Of a stretch of 64,000 bases of DNA, positions 17,199 to 25,840 are shown in pieces; position 1 is the stretch's first letter; each line of letters starts with the position of its first letter. The DNA lies in the NCBI GenBank assembly GCA_030427245.1, contig JAUHXA010000002.1, positions 62,001 to 126,000 on the forward strand, written 5' to 3'. The notes under the pieces were generated by a model, which searched no databases, had not been told where the DNA came from, and saw only the letters and a list, made by a program, of their open reading frames with translations. Source of the DNA: Bacteroidia bacterium (GTDB lineage: Bacteria > Bacteroidota > Bacteroidia > Chitinophagales > UBA2359). A program made the translations under genes and the position numbers.

Positions 17199-17792
17199 TC
17201 ACTCCTCTGCCAACTGTTTTCTGATTCGGCTGAGTGATTCGGGTTGAATGCCGAGATAGGAGGCAATGTATTTGAGGGGAATTTGTCGGAGGAGTTTGGG
17301 GTTTTGGTTTAAGAGTTGGAGGTATCTTTCTTTGGCGGATAGGGTGAGTAGGGAGATTTCTCGTTCTTCTTTTCTTCGGTAGATTCTTTCGGCATTGAGT
17401 CGTCCGATTCGCTCGGCGCTTTTGTATTGGTAACACAATTCTTCTAAGTCTGTTTTGTGGATGGACAAAACAGTGACGGGTGTCAATGCTTGAATCGCCA
17501 TCAAGGAAGGTCTTTGGGTCAGGAAGGAGTAGTAAGCGCTCACATAATCATGGTCAAACATAAAGGCGACCGAGATTTCTTCTCCGTCTTTGCTGCTGTA
17601 AAATCCTCGACAAGTGCCTTTGAAGATGATGGACAAATACTGCTCTACTTGTCCATGTTTGCATAGGTATTCTCCTTTTTTGAAGGTTCTTTCTTTGATA
17701 TGGCTGTTCATTGCAGCCCATTCCTCTTCGGATAGTTGTACGAGCTTGTTGAAGGTGGTTTTGAGTAGGTTGCTTTTGGAGGTTGGTGACAT
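17199..17792 (-). CDS. Crp/Fnr family transcriptional regulator
   Basis: This 197-residue protein has an N-terminal cyclic-nucleotide-binding-like beta roll (FKKGEYLCKHGQVEQYLSII, then FMFDHDYVSAYYSFL) and a C-terminal helix-turn-helix (PLKYIASYLGIQPESLSRIR). The pocket lacks the full cAMP-binding signature of E. coli Crp, and there are no N-terminal Fnr-type cysteines. It belongs to the Bacteroidota subgroup whose ligands are mostly unknown. It starts 10 bases after the DUF1772-like gene on the same strand, so the two may share a transcript. Confidence 0.92.
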   Translation of the reverse strand: MSPTSKSNLLKTTFNKLVQLSEEEWAAMNSHIKERTFKKGEYLCKHGQVEQYLSIIFKGTCRGFYSSKDGEEISVAFMFDHDYVSAYYSFLTQRPSLMAIQALTPVTVLSIHKTDLEELCYQYKSAERIGRLNAERIYRRKEEREISLLTLSAKERYLQLLNQNPKLLRQIPLKYIASYLGIQPESLSRIRKQLAEE

Positions 17793-17802
17793 GAGAGTTT
17801 CT

Positions 17803-18258
17803 TTAAATTAAAGCCAATGAAACCAATGAAAAAGAGAATGCAAAAAACTCCAAAACGATTCTTCCCCAGTGCCATTTTCCCCATCTGTCTAATTCAAGGG
17901 GAAGTTCTTCATGGGACAAACTTTCTTCTGCAAAGCTGGCATTTGCTTTTTTGAAGTACAAAAAATAGGTGGAGAAAAATAGAAGGGTGAAAACGCCCAT
18001 CAGAATGGGATAGAGTTGTTCTGTCCCGCACAAGTAGAGGGTATAGAATGTAGTAGCCAATGGAATTACAGTTGCTGCAATGGTCAAAGGGGCAAAAAAC
18101 TGATAGATTTTTTTACCATAAGTTTTGTGCATTTCAAAGAAATCTTTTGGATGCAAGGATTTCCAATGGGGTACAAATAGAACGCCTTCACAAATTTGTG
18201 CGCCTAAAAAAATGCCTAATATTCCTGCGGATAAAGCGTATAGAATGGTGATTAGCAT
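17803..18258 (-). CDS. Four-helix membrane protein, DUF1772-like
   Basis: This 151-residue polytopic protein has about four hydrophobic helices (residues about 3-28, 55-77, 84-102 and 130-150). The phrases SLHPKDFFEMHKTYGKKIY and LDRWGKWHWGRIVLEFFAF resemble the DUF1772 / anthrone oxygenase-like family, whose C-terminal conserved Trp-His is present. No function is established for bacterial members. It lies directly upstream of the Crp-family gene. The family call is tentative; it could be another small membrane family. Confidence 0.5.
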   Translation of the reverse strand: MLITILYALSAGILGIFLGAQICEGVLFVPHWKSLHPKDFFEMHKTYGKKIYQFFAPLTIAATVIPLATTFYTLYLCGTEQLYPILMGVFTLLFFSTYFLYFKKANASFAEESLSHEELPLELDRWGKWHWGRIVLEFFAFSFSLVSLALI

Positions 18259-18371
18259 GTTTGATTCGTTTTTGAAAAAATTTTGTTTTCAAATATTGGT
18301 TCTTTGACAATTTTTGCAAAGCTTATAAAGACTACCATAGTGCAATATAATCTAAATAAAGGGGAACTCGT

Positions 18372-18565
18372 GAAGTCCGTTAGGACTTGAATATTTGTAG
18401 AAAAATGAAGAAAGTAATAACAGAACTCCATCCCGATTCACCATCGGGACAGGTCTCAGTTCAACCCAAACAGAATAAGCAAATACTACTGTGATTCAAC
18501 TCCTAATGGAGTTGTGAGGCTCTCGTTTCTCTTTTTCTACAAATATTCGACTCCAAAAGGAGTCC
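18372..18565. repeat. Composite palindromic element, MITE-like (about 190 bp)
   Basis: An outer 17-bp perfect inverted repeat (GAATATTTGTAGAAAAA at 18389-18405 and its complement at 18532-18548) is flanked on each side by a small hairpin: AAGTCC-GTTA-GGACTT (18373) and GACTCC-AAAA-GGAGTC (18549). Inside are CAACTCC-TAAT-GGAGTTG (18497) and a stem-loop TCCCGA-TTCACCA-TCGGGA followed by CAGG (18431-18453). The latter belongs to the CCTGTCCCGA hairpin family found at four other sites in the window. It fills most of the gap between two minus genes and encodes nothing. Confidence 0.75.
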
Positions 18566-18699
18566 TAAATCAAAGTTGCCATTCTTGTAGTTTTTGTTGT
18601 ACTAGTCTTTACATCCTCCCCCCTACTTCTCCAAGATACTTCAATCCTTCCACATTCTCCAACATAAATTTTGGAATACTGTTTAAAAGATTTTGCCTC

Positions 18700-19227
18700 T
18701 CACAACTCCTTCACCAAATGAATATCCAAAGGCTCCAATTCAAATAATTCTTCATCCACTTCCTCTGCAATATCGCTCCCACAATTTCTATAAAAGTTAT
18801 ACGCAGACTGAGTTTCTGTTGAAGAAATGTACAAAGATTTTGCGCCTCTAAGTTTGGCTTCTCTACTCAAGTCGTCCATGATTCGTGTTCCAATTCCCTT
18901 TCTTCGATATTCCCTCGAAACATACATCAAATCCACTTGAAGTTGGTCCTTGTTTTTGCCTCGCCATTTGTGGGCAAGTACGCCAAATCCCACAAGGCGG
19001 CTTTGGTCAAATGCCCCAAAAGCTTTGCCTCCCTTTTCCAACTCACTCCTAAACCGAACGGTTAGTCTTTCTACTTCCTCCACACTCCAGTTTGGACATT
19101 CGTGTCCCGCTTTTATTTCTTTGAGTACCCCTTCCTCCATTTGATAGATGGAATGGATTCTTTCTGAACGGTCAATCTCTTGGATTTTTTCAGCATCTAT
19201 CAGATGCAACTCTCTAAATGTAATCAT
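18700..19227 (-). CDS. GNAT family N-acetyltransferase
   Basis: This 175-residue acetyltransferase has the acetyl-CoA-binding motif A: VDLMYVSREYRRKGIGTRIM (R-x-x-G-x-G type, about residues 98-117). Motif B follows as SLYISSTETQSAYNFYRNCG. The N-terminus (ITFRELHLIDAEKIQEIDRS) is the usual first strand and helix. The substrate cannot be told from sequence. It is a single-gene unit downstream of the export operon on the same strand but 60 bases away. Confidence 0.92.
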   Translation of the reverse strand: MITFRELHLIDAEKIQEIDRSERIHSIYQMEEGVLKEIKAGHECPNWSVEEVERLTVRFRSELEKGGKAFGAFDQSRLVGFGVLAHKWRGKNKDQLQVDLMYVSREYRRKGIGTRIMDDLSREAKLRGAKSLYISSTETQSAYNFYRNCGSDIAEEVDEELFELEPLDIHLVKEL

Positions 19228-19286
19228 CTGTAAGGACTATTTATAGCAACAAAAATACAGAAATCAACTCAAAAGCTTCCCTCCTA

Positions 19287-20699
19287 TTACTCCACCTCTC
19301 CCCAAAAAATTCCCGTAAAAAACAAATACTCCACCTTCGTCATTTGGTATTTTGCAGTCAATTCGATGAGCTTGATGCTCGCTTCGAGGTATTTTTCCTG
19401 TCGTTTGTTGAGTAGAAAAACCGAACTCTCGCCAAAGGAAAACTTCGTTCTTTCTGCATTCAAGAGGACTTCATAATTCCGAACATTTTGCGTTTGAAGG
19501 TTTACTTGCTGTTCCAAAAGGCGTTGTTTCGCCAAAGTCGCTTCCAGTTTGTTTTGCAGAGTATTTCGTTTGGAGGCAATATCCAGTTCCACCTCTTTGA
19601 TTTTGAGTTGATTTTCTTGAACGGCTGCCTTTTCACTCCTCATCAGCAAAGGCATCGAAAAGTCAAAACCCCATTTGTAGTTGGAAGTTGAATAATTGGG
19701 TGCAAGACTATTTTCGGAAGTGTTTAAAAGCGGATTGTATTTTACCTTCAATTTTGGTCTAAGTTTGTCCCTTTTCACCACTCCTTCAATTTCATATTGG
19801 GATATTTTCAGTTCCTTCTCCAAGATTTCGGGATGGTTCTCCATCATTTGCACCAAAGGCACTTCTACGGGTAGGGTAAAATCTGTTTCATTGAAGTTTT
19901 CGGGGATGGTCGAAGATTGAAGCTCAAGCGGTACTTGCTCGTACCACAAAAAATTCTCCAATTGCTGTTGGGTACTCAACAAGTTTATTTCATTGCTTTG
20001 AAGCTGATTCACACGGTCTTGCACAATCAGAAAAGCCTCCAAAGTATCAATTGCAGGTTTGTCGCCATTCCGAAACAGTTGTCGGGTAGCTTCCAAATAT
20101 TCTTCCGCCAAAACCCTGCCTCCTTCAATAATTTGCTGCGTATTGAAGACCAATTGCCAATTGAAGTAGGCCTGTGAAGCAGCAAACAGCAGCTCGTTGA
20201 GCATCATTTTACGCTCATTTTCTGCTGCCTTTTGAAATACTTCGGCTTGCTTCAATGCAGCCCTTCGCTCGTCTATCCGCAGTCCTTGCAGCAAATTGGC
20301 TTCAATACCTAGCGCCCAAAGTCCATTTTTATCGGTCTTATTTTCGGGATTCAAAAATACACCTTCCGTGTTCTCATACCCCCCTGCAATGGTCAATCCA
20401 TACCATGTAGGAATCTGAAACCCCGCTTCAAAAATTTTATAGTAGTGCTTGTCGGCAAAGTATTTTTCGTTCCAATTGGAGGACAACTTGGGGTCAAACT
20501 TACCTTTGGCGGACAACCAAGTTGTTTCTGCAAAATCAGATTGAAGGTCTGCTTGTTGAGAGAGAGGATGGTGCGCCAAGACATTCTTAAGAAAAGTATT
20601 GTAGGTCAATACAATCGAATCGCTCTGTGCCAAACTCGAAATACTCCCTACTAAAAAACAGCCTATTGCAGCGATGTGATACAAAAATGATTTCTTCAT
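19287..20699 (-). CDS. TolC-family outer-membrane efflux protein
   Basis: This 470-residue outer-membrane channel of the TolC/OEP family would complete a tripartite exporter with the HlyD and ABC proteins of the same operon. It has a signal peptide ending ISSLAQ, two repeats of the helical hairpin plus strand unit, and long helical stretches (SQYEIEGVVKRDKLRPKLKV, QNKLEATLAKQRLLEQQV) typical of the periplasmic tunnel. It starts two bases after the thioesterase stop. A preference for hydrophobic or peptide-like cargo is only inferred. Confidence 0.92.
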   Translation of the reverse strand: MKKSFLYHIAAIGCFLVGSISSLAQSDSIVLTYNTFLKNVLAHHPLSQQADLQSDFAETTWLSAKGKFDPKLSSNWNEKYFADKHYYKIFEAGFQIPTWYGLTIAGGYENTEGVFLNPENKTDKNGLWALGIEANLLQGLRIDERRAALKQAEVFQKAAENERKMMLNELLFAASQAYFNWQLVFNTQQIIEGGRVLAEEYLEATRQLFRNGDKPAIDTLEAFLIVQDRVNQLQSNEINLLSTQQQLENFLWYEQVPLELQSSTIPENFNETDFTLPVEVPLVQMMENHPEILEKELKISQYEIEGVVKRDKLRPKLKVKYNPLLNTSENSLAPNYSTSNYKWGFDFSMPLLMRSEKAAVQENQLKIKEVELDIASKRNTLQNKLEATLAKQRLLEQQVNLQTQNVRNYEVLLNAERTKFSFGESSVFLLNKRQEKYLEASIKLIELTAKYQMTKVEYLFFTGIFWGEVE

Positions 20700-20701
20700 T
20701 C

Positions 20702-21091
20702 TTAAATTGAGTCTTTCCGTAGTTCCATGTTTTCTAATGTCTTGCCATGTGGCGTAGCGACTCCATTTTCATCTACTTTCACAAACACAATGTTGTCAAT
20801 TGTGATGATGGTTTTCTTGCTGAATACATTTCTGACTTCACACGAGAAGGTGATGGAAGTCCGACCAATCGCCTTGAATGCCAAGCCAATTTCGACCACA
20901 TCGCCTTGTTTGCCCGAACTTACAAAGTTAATTTCTGACATGTATTTGGTAACGACCTCTTTGGAGTCGAGTTTGGTCATCGCATAGATGCCCGCTTCCT
21001 CGTCTATCCATCTGAGGAGTGCGCCGCCAAAAAGGGTGTTTCGGGCATTGAGATCTCCTGGCTTGATAAGTTTTCGGGAATAAAATTGCAT
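20702..21091 (-). CDS. Acyl-CoA thioesterase (hotdog fold, YciA-like)
   Basis: This small hotdog-fold hydrolase of 129 residues cleaves acyl-CoA thioesters. The diagnostic phrases are the N-terminal DLNARNTLFGGALLRWIDEEAG, with the catalytic Asn/Asp region read against the long helix, and the strand RTSITFSCEVRN. It lies inside the export operon: it starts directly after the HlyD stop codon and ends two bases before tolC. Its position suggests that an acylated compound is processed or exported, or simply that it is co-transcribed. The enzymatic call is firm, the link to export is inference. Confidence 0.9.
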   Translation of the reverse strand: MQFYSRKLIKPGDLNARNTLFGGALLRWIDEEAGIYAMTKLDSKEVVTKYMSEINFVSSGKQGDVVEIGLAFKAIGRTSITFSCEVRNVFSKKTIITIDNIVFVKVDENGVATPHGKTLENMELRKDSI

Positions 21092-22465
21092 TTACTTCAC
21101 AGATTTTAAGGGTGCCTTGCGTTTGATTTCGGATTCTTTCGCCCCTTTTTCATAAAAATCGGGGGGAAAGCCATTGAGTTGTCGCCACAGTTCGTACCAC
21201 AAAGGTACATCATTGAGCAGAATAAAAGCCCTTGTGCCAGAGCCAACTCTCAACAAACTCGGCCAAGGCTTTTCAGAATCGTTGGGCGAAATAATCAAAC
21301 GGTATTTGTTATTATCGCTGATAAATTGGTCAATCGCAAAGACTTCACCAGAGAAAGTGCCAAAAGAGGAATTGGGCCATCCACTGAATACCATTGCAGG
21401 CCATCCGTCAAATTGCAGTCGAACATTTTTGCCTTTTTCGAGTAGCGGCAAGTCTTGAGGTTTGACATACATTTCTACCGCTAAGTCATACACATCGGGC
21501 ATAATCGTCACAATGTCAGTGCCTTCTTTGATGATTTCACCCAGTCCTTTTTTGATGGCTTTGGTGACATAGCCAGCCTGCGGAGCGGTGATGTAGTAGA
21601 GTTTTTGACGTTCGCTGTAATTGCTCAGTTGGTTTTGAAGTTTTGAAGTTGTTGCAGTAGCATCGAGTTGATTAGACAATGCCGAAAACTTATCCGATTG
21701 CGATTTTGCCAACTTGTCTGCATAGTCACTTTGGACTGCCGAAAGTTCAATTTGAAGGTTTTGCAGTTCATTTTTTTGAGCAAGCAGCTTGTTTTCTTGC
21801 ACCGTCACTTTGGCTTGCGTTTCTTGCCATTTCAGCTTTTTAGTTTCCAAATCGGTCAAAGATTTCAAGCCCTTTTCGTAGAGTTCATTTGTCCGCACAA
21901 ACTGCTTTTCGGCAATGTCTTGGTTGGTTTTGAAGGCGACCAAATCCATGCTGTCGCTCGTGATTTTCATGTAAGCCTGCCTGATTTTGTTTTCTGTTTG
22001 CTGCAATTTGAACTTACGGGCTTCGAGTAGTGCGCTGTATTGTTCCTCCAAAGATTTGACTTTACCCGCATACGACCCCACACTTTCCGATTTTGCATTG
22101 ACCTGTTCCTGTGTTCGTTCCACCAATTCGGGGTCAAAATATTCGCTTTTCACCTCCGATACATATACAATCGTATCGCCCGCATTCACAAAATCGCCTT
22201 CTCTGACAAACCATTTTTCAAGCTTACCCGAAATAACCGACTGAATAGCCTGCGGTTTTTGGGCGGGTGATAAGGTGGTGACATAGCCTTTTCCTTGAAT
22301 GTTTTGAGTCCAAGGAAGAAACAGACAGATGGCTGCAATGGCGATGATTCCCAGTGCAACGTACAATGGCAATTTGCTTATTTCCTTCCTACGCAAGAGG
22401 TTAAATGCCTTAGAATCCTGCAAATTAACCAATGCGTTGATGCTGTTTTCCGAAATATTTAGCAT
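21092..22465 (-). CDS. HlyD-family periplasmic adaptor (membrane fusion protein)
   Basis: This 457-residue adaptor links the inner-membrane ABC protein with TolC. One N-terminal membrane helix (LYVALGIIAIAAICLFLPW, about 33-51) is followed by a biotinyl-lipoyl half domain (GYVTTLSPAQKPQAIQSVIS), a long coiled-coil hairpin (about 120-300), the second lipoyl half (YITAPQAGYVTKAIKKGLGE) and a beta-barrel. Its stop codon abuts the start of the thioesterase, and 19 bases separate it from the ABC gene upstream, so translation is probably coupled. Confidence 0.93.
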   Translation of the reverse strand: MLNISENSINALVNLQDSKAFNLLRRKEISKLPLYVALGIIAIAAICLFLPWTQNIQGKGYVTTLSPAQKPQAIQSVISGKLEKWFVREGDFVNAGDTIVYVSEVKSEYFDPELVERTQEQVNAKSESVGSYAGKVKSLEEQYSALLEARKFKLQQTENKIRQAYMKITSDSMDLVAFKTNQDIAEKQFVRTNELYEKGLKSLTDLETKKLKWQETQAKVTVQENKLLAQKNELQNLQIELSAVQSDYADKLAKSQSDKFSALSNQLDATATTSKLQNQLSNYSERQKLYYITAPQAGYVTKAIKKGLGEIIKEGTDIVTIMPDVYDLAVEMYVKPQDLPLLEKGKNVRLQFDGWPAMVFSGWPNSSFGTFSGEVFAIDQFISDNNKYRLIISPNDSEKPWPSLLRVGSGTRAFILLNDVPLWYELWRQLNGFPPDFYEKGAKESEIKRKAPLKSVK

Positions 22466-22484
22466 GGGTTATTTTCTTCTTATA

Positions 22485-24122
22485 CTAAGTGAGTTCAATA
22501 ATTTGGGTACTTTTTTTCTTCCAATAAGGATATTCTCCCACTACAAGAACCGTCCAATCGTGTTTTGGGTGCATGATGTAGTCTATTATTTTGTTTTTCT
22601 CATCATCCTCTACTGATTGCAATGGTTCTTCCATAATGACAAGTTTTGGTTTGTGAACAATCGTTCGGGCAATCAACAACTTCTGAATGATGCTTCGAGG
22701 CAATTGTTTCCCTTCTGGTTTGATGGATGTATCTATACCTTTGGGCTGTTTGCCGATGTATTTCTTCAAGCCCAATCGATTGATGACTTCAAAAAAATCT
22801 TCGTTTAAAATAGGTCTGCCCAACGTGATGTTTTCATAAATTGTTCCTTCAAAAAGTTGATTGGATGGAAAATAGAATCCAATGTTTTTAAATAGCATTT
22901 CCTTTTTGAAGTTGTGAATTGGCATCTGATTCATCAATATTTCTCCTTCGTCAAAATCGTAGAGTCCTGCAATGAGATGTAATAAGGTAGATTTTCCGCT
23001 TCCACTGTTTCCTTCAATCGTCACCTTTGCGCCCGCTTCAATCGAAAAAGAAAGATTCTTAATAAGTTTCCGCTTCATATCTGGATAACCAAATTCCAAA
23101 TTGTTCACTTCCAAAGAAATGCCACTTTCAGAAGATATGGTTAGTTCCCCTTCTTTTTGGTCTAAGTCCAAATCCGTTACATAGCCTATTTTCTCCAAGG
23201 CGGTCAATACATCGTAAATCGTGTCAATAATCCGAATTATTTTCTCGACTGAGTTGATAATCAATATAATAATAATTTCTGCCGCTACAAACTGACCAAT
23301 GTTCATTTGTTCTTGAAACACCAAAATACTCCCTAATATCAACAATCCAGCCGCAACGATGATTTTGAAGCCAATGAAATATTGAAACTGCCCCACCAAT
23401 ACCTTAAAGTGATTTTCCCTTGCTTTAAGATAATTGATGGCTATATTATCTGTTTTCTGTAAATGAAAATTAGTATCTGAGGCAAGCTTAAAACTCTTAT
23501 TGGTTCTTGCCGTTTCTTCTAACCAATGCGCCAATTGGTATTTGTATTTACTCTCTTTTAGACTCGTTTCTAATCCTTTTGGCCCTGTTATTTTAAAAAT
23601 AAGCCACAATAGAAAGCATAGAAAAATGCCTAAGATGATGAAATAGGAACTATAAATCGCCAACAAAAGAAGACCAAAAATAACTTGAAAGGAGGCCAAA
23701 GAAAAGTCAATCAATATTTTGGGAAGTCCTTTTTGGATGGTTAGCGTATCAAAAAACCTGTTGACCAACTCAGGAGCATGAATCTGATCCAATTCAGAAA
23801 GTTTGATTTTGGGAATTCGGAAAGCAAACTCAAAAGAAGAACGGGCAAAAATATTCTGCTGAATATCTTCTACAATACGCAATTGGAGTACCTGTAAGGT
23901 ACCCGTAATCGCAATACCAATCAATACAAAACTGACCAGTATCATCCAAGAAGTAGAAACATCTCCCCCTTGAATCAAATTAATAATAGCCTGTATTCCA
24001 AGTGGAAGTGAGAGGTTTACCAAACCATTCATTACGGCGTACAAGTAAATTTGGTATATTTCCTTTTGGAAGGGTGTTAAGAGTCTCCAAAACCTCGATA
24101 CAGGGCTTACTCCTTCTTTCAT
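22485..24122 (-). CDS. ABC transporter, fused membrane and ATPase domains, with degenerate ATPase motifs
   Basis: Type I exporter half-transporter: six-helix membrane domain (about 20-310) and nucleotide-binding domain (about 335-545). Walker A is normal (EGNSGSGKST). Other motifs deviate: the Q-loop region reads IGFYFPSNQLF with no glutamine at the usual place, the LSGGQ signature is replaced by LPRSIIQKL, Walker B is LVIMEEP, and the switch histidine region is TVLVVGEYP without His. There is no N-terminal C39 peptidase domain. It may bind ATP but hydrolyse it poorly, or work as an asymmetric partner. The chosen ATG (MKEGVSPVSRFW) fits the family; an upstream start would add 22 unusual residues. 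It is the first gene of a four-gene operon. Confidence 0.88.
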   Translation of the reverse strand: MKEGVSPVSRFWRLLTPFQKEIYQIYLYAVMNGLVNLSLPLGIQAIINLIQGGDVSTSWMILVSFVLIGIAITGTLQVLQLRIVEDIQQNIFARSSFEFAFRIPKIKLSELDQIHAPELVNRFFDTLTIQKGLPKILIDFSLASFQVIFGLLLLAIYSSYFIILGIFLCFLLWLIFKITGPKGLETSLKESKYKYQLAHWLEETARTNKSFKLASDTNFHLQKTDNIAINYLKARENHFKVLVGQFQYFIGFKIIVAAGLLILGSILVFQEQMNIGQFVAAEIIIILIINSVEKIIRIIDTIYDVLTALEKIGYVTDLDLDQKEGELTISSESGISLEVNNLEFGYPDMKRKLIKNLSFSIEAGAKVTIEGNSGSGKSTLLHLIAGLYDFDEGEILMNQMPIHNFKKEMLFKNIGFYFPSNQLFEGTIYENITLGRPILNEDFFEVINRLGLKKYIGKQPKGIDTSIKPEGKQLPRSIIQKLLIARTIVHKPKLVIMEEPLQSVEDDEKNKIIDYIMHPKHDWTVLVVGEYPYWKKKSTQIIELT

Positions 24123-24329
24123 AACAACTATTATGGTAATTTTAGAACATTCAATACTTCTAAATTTTGTTATTAGCATTAACAACAACTTCTAATAATA
24201 GTTTAATCCTAAATAACAGTAAGATTATTAGGTACAAATGACTAAAGCGCATTTTCTTCCATTTAAAAAGAATAATCCTTATTTTGCAGCTTCAAATTAC
24301 TTTTAATTAAAACCAATTTAACAACACAA

Positions 24330-25133
24330 ATGGAAACCCTATTAGATAATGTTTTTACCCTCTTTATGCTCGTCATGTTACAAGCGGTATTGGGATTCGA
24401 CAACTTACTATATATTTCTTTGGAGTCCAAGAATGCGCCTGCCGAAAAACAGTCTTATGTGCGAAAAGTAGGTATCGGCATGGCAATCGTCTTGCGTATT
24501 ATTTTATTGTTTGTTTTATTAAGTGTGATTGGATACTTCCAAGAATCACTTTTTAGCATACACATTGGAGACAAAATACATGGCTCATTCAACCTTCATA
24601 GCCTAATTGTGTTGTTGGGAGGTGGCTTCATTATTTACACTGCCATGAAAGAAATTTGGCACATGATTTCGCTTCATGCTGAAAATGAAGAAGGACATAT
24701 AGAGCGAAAAAGCAAAACCACAGGACAAGTTATAGCGATGATTGTATTGATGAATCTCGTTTTTTCCTTCGATTCCATTCTATCTGCAATGGCTTTAACC
24801 GATGTTTTTTGGGTAATGGCTACGGCAATTATTATTGGCGGAATTTTGATGATATGGTTGGCGGACAGGGTTTCCGACTTTTTGCAGAAAAATAGGATGT
24901 ACGAAGTTTTGGGCTTGTTTGTCTTGTTTTTGGTAGGGATTATGTTGCTTTCGGAAGGGGGGCATTTGGCACACATCAAATTGTGGGGCAGTGAAGTACA
25001 CGCAATGAGTAAAGGAACGTTCTATTTCATTTTGTTCATTATGGTCATTACCGACGTTGTCCAAGGTCGTTATCAGAAAAAACTATTGCAGCAAGCAGAG
25101 GCGCAGAAGAGGGCATTGCAGAATAAGGCTTAG
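24330..25133 (+). CDS. TerC-family integral membrane protein
   Basis: This 267-residue protein of about seven helices belongs to the TerC/Alx family, implicated in metal (Mn) export and loading of secreted proteins. The two signature Asp motifs are visible: GFDNLLYISL at residues about 24-33 and FSFDSILSAMALTD in the second half. The hydrophilic loop around residue 120 and the basic C-terminal tail are normal. The TAG stop forms part of the terminus of a MITE-like element that starts at this point. Confidence 0.93.
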   Translation: METLLDNVFTLFMLVMLQAVLGFDNLLYISLESKNAPAEKQSYVRKVGIGMAIVLRIILLFVLLSVIGYFQESLFSIHIGDKIHGSFNLHSLIVLLGGGFIIYTAMKEIWHMISLHAENEEGHIERKSKTTGQVIAMIVLMNLVFSFDSILSAMALTDVFWVMATAIIIGGILMIWLADRVSDFLQKNRMYEVLGLFVLFLVGIMLLSEGGHLAHIKLWGSEVHAMSKGTFYFILFIMVITDVVQGRYQKKLLQQAEAQKRALQNKA

Positions 25134-25280
25134 GCAAATTCAAAACCTGTCCCGAAACCTCGGGATTAAAAAACTCAAATGCAAAACTTGTCCCGAATTT
25201 TAATCGGGATTCAAACAATACTTTGTAAGCGAGCAAAGTAAATTGCAGAAATGCCTAATTTAATATTTTAGTTTGCCTTA
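25130..25280. mobile_element. GGCAAA-ended MITE-like element, copy 1 (151 bp)
   Basis: The element runs from TTAGGCAAA to TTTGCCTTA, short inverted ends. It contains two stem-loops (CCTG-TCCCGA-AACC-TCGGGA at 25146 and TCCCGA-ATTTTAA-TCGGGA at 25191) and the conserved stretch AATACTTTGTAAGCGAGCAA. A 126-base copy at 59995-60120 is near identical but lacks about 25 bases around the second stem-loop. The terC stop codon lies within the left end. It encodes nothing. The bases just right of it (25281-25370) are a low-complexity run of GTGATT- and CTGACTCC-type repeats. Confidence 0.85.
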
Positions 25281-25379
25281 GTGATTAGAGAGCAGTGATT
25301 GGTAATTGGTGATTCAATTATCCCTATCCTCGTCCCTGACTCCTGACTGCTGACTCCTCGCACCTAATAAAACATTTCT

Positions 25380-25817
25380 ATGCACTTCAAAATAAAAACA
25401 GCCGTTGAACAAGAGTATCAAAGCGTCTTTATGGGCTTTGACAAACGGCTGTTTTTAGCACTCAATCCTCCTTTGATGCCCCTCAAATTGCTGCGATTCG
25501 ATGGCTGCAAAACGGGGGATGAAGTACATTTGCAGTTGGCTTTTGGCATGAAGTGGATCAGTTTGGTGACTGATTTTCAAGAGCGAGAAAACGAGATTTT
25601 TTTCATTGACGAAGGCGTTCAACTGCCCTTTTTTCTCACCTATTGGCGACACAAACACCGCATTGTCAAAGACAAAGTCGGTTCTGGCACTATTTTGATA
25701 GACGACATCACCTATCGAAGTTCATCTAAAGTCATGGATTATTTGTTGTATCCTTTTTTGTGGATGCAATTTAAATATCGAAGTCCTGTTTATCGGAGGC
25801 TGTTTAGAGGTGATTAG
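25380..25817 (+). CDS. SRPBCC-superfamily (START-like) ligand-binding protein
   Basis: This 145-residue cytosolic protein begins with the strand MHFKIKTAVEQEYQSVFMGF and continues with alternating strands such as GDEVHLQLAFGMKWISLVTD and GSGTILIDDITYRS. A C-terminal helix follows (VMDYLLYPFLWMQFKYRSPV). This is the beta-sheet plus long helix pattern of SRPBCC/START-like proteins. Ligand and function are unknown. It is convergent with the HupE gene, with only 23 bases between stops. Confidence 0.7.
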   Translation: MHFKIKTAVEQEYQSVFMGFDKRLFLALNPPLMPLKLLRFDGCKTGDEVHLQLAFGMKWISLVTDFQERENEIFFIDEGVQLPFFLTYWRHKHRIVKDKVGSGTILIDDITYRSSSKVMDYLLYPFLWMQFKYRSPVYRRLFRGD

Positions 25818-25840
25818 GTTGATAGTTGAAATGGACTCTA

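Noticed and set aside
25281-25370. Possible regulatory repeats (GTGATT and CTGACTCC runs) before the SRPBCC gene
   Set aside because: This is low-complexity DNA of a type common between genes in Bacteroidota; no operator-like symmetry was seen.
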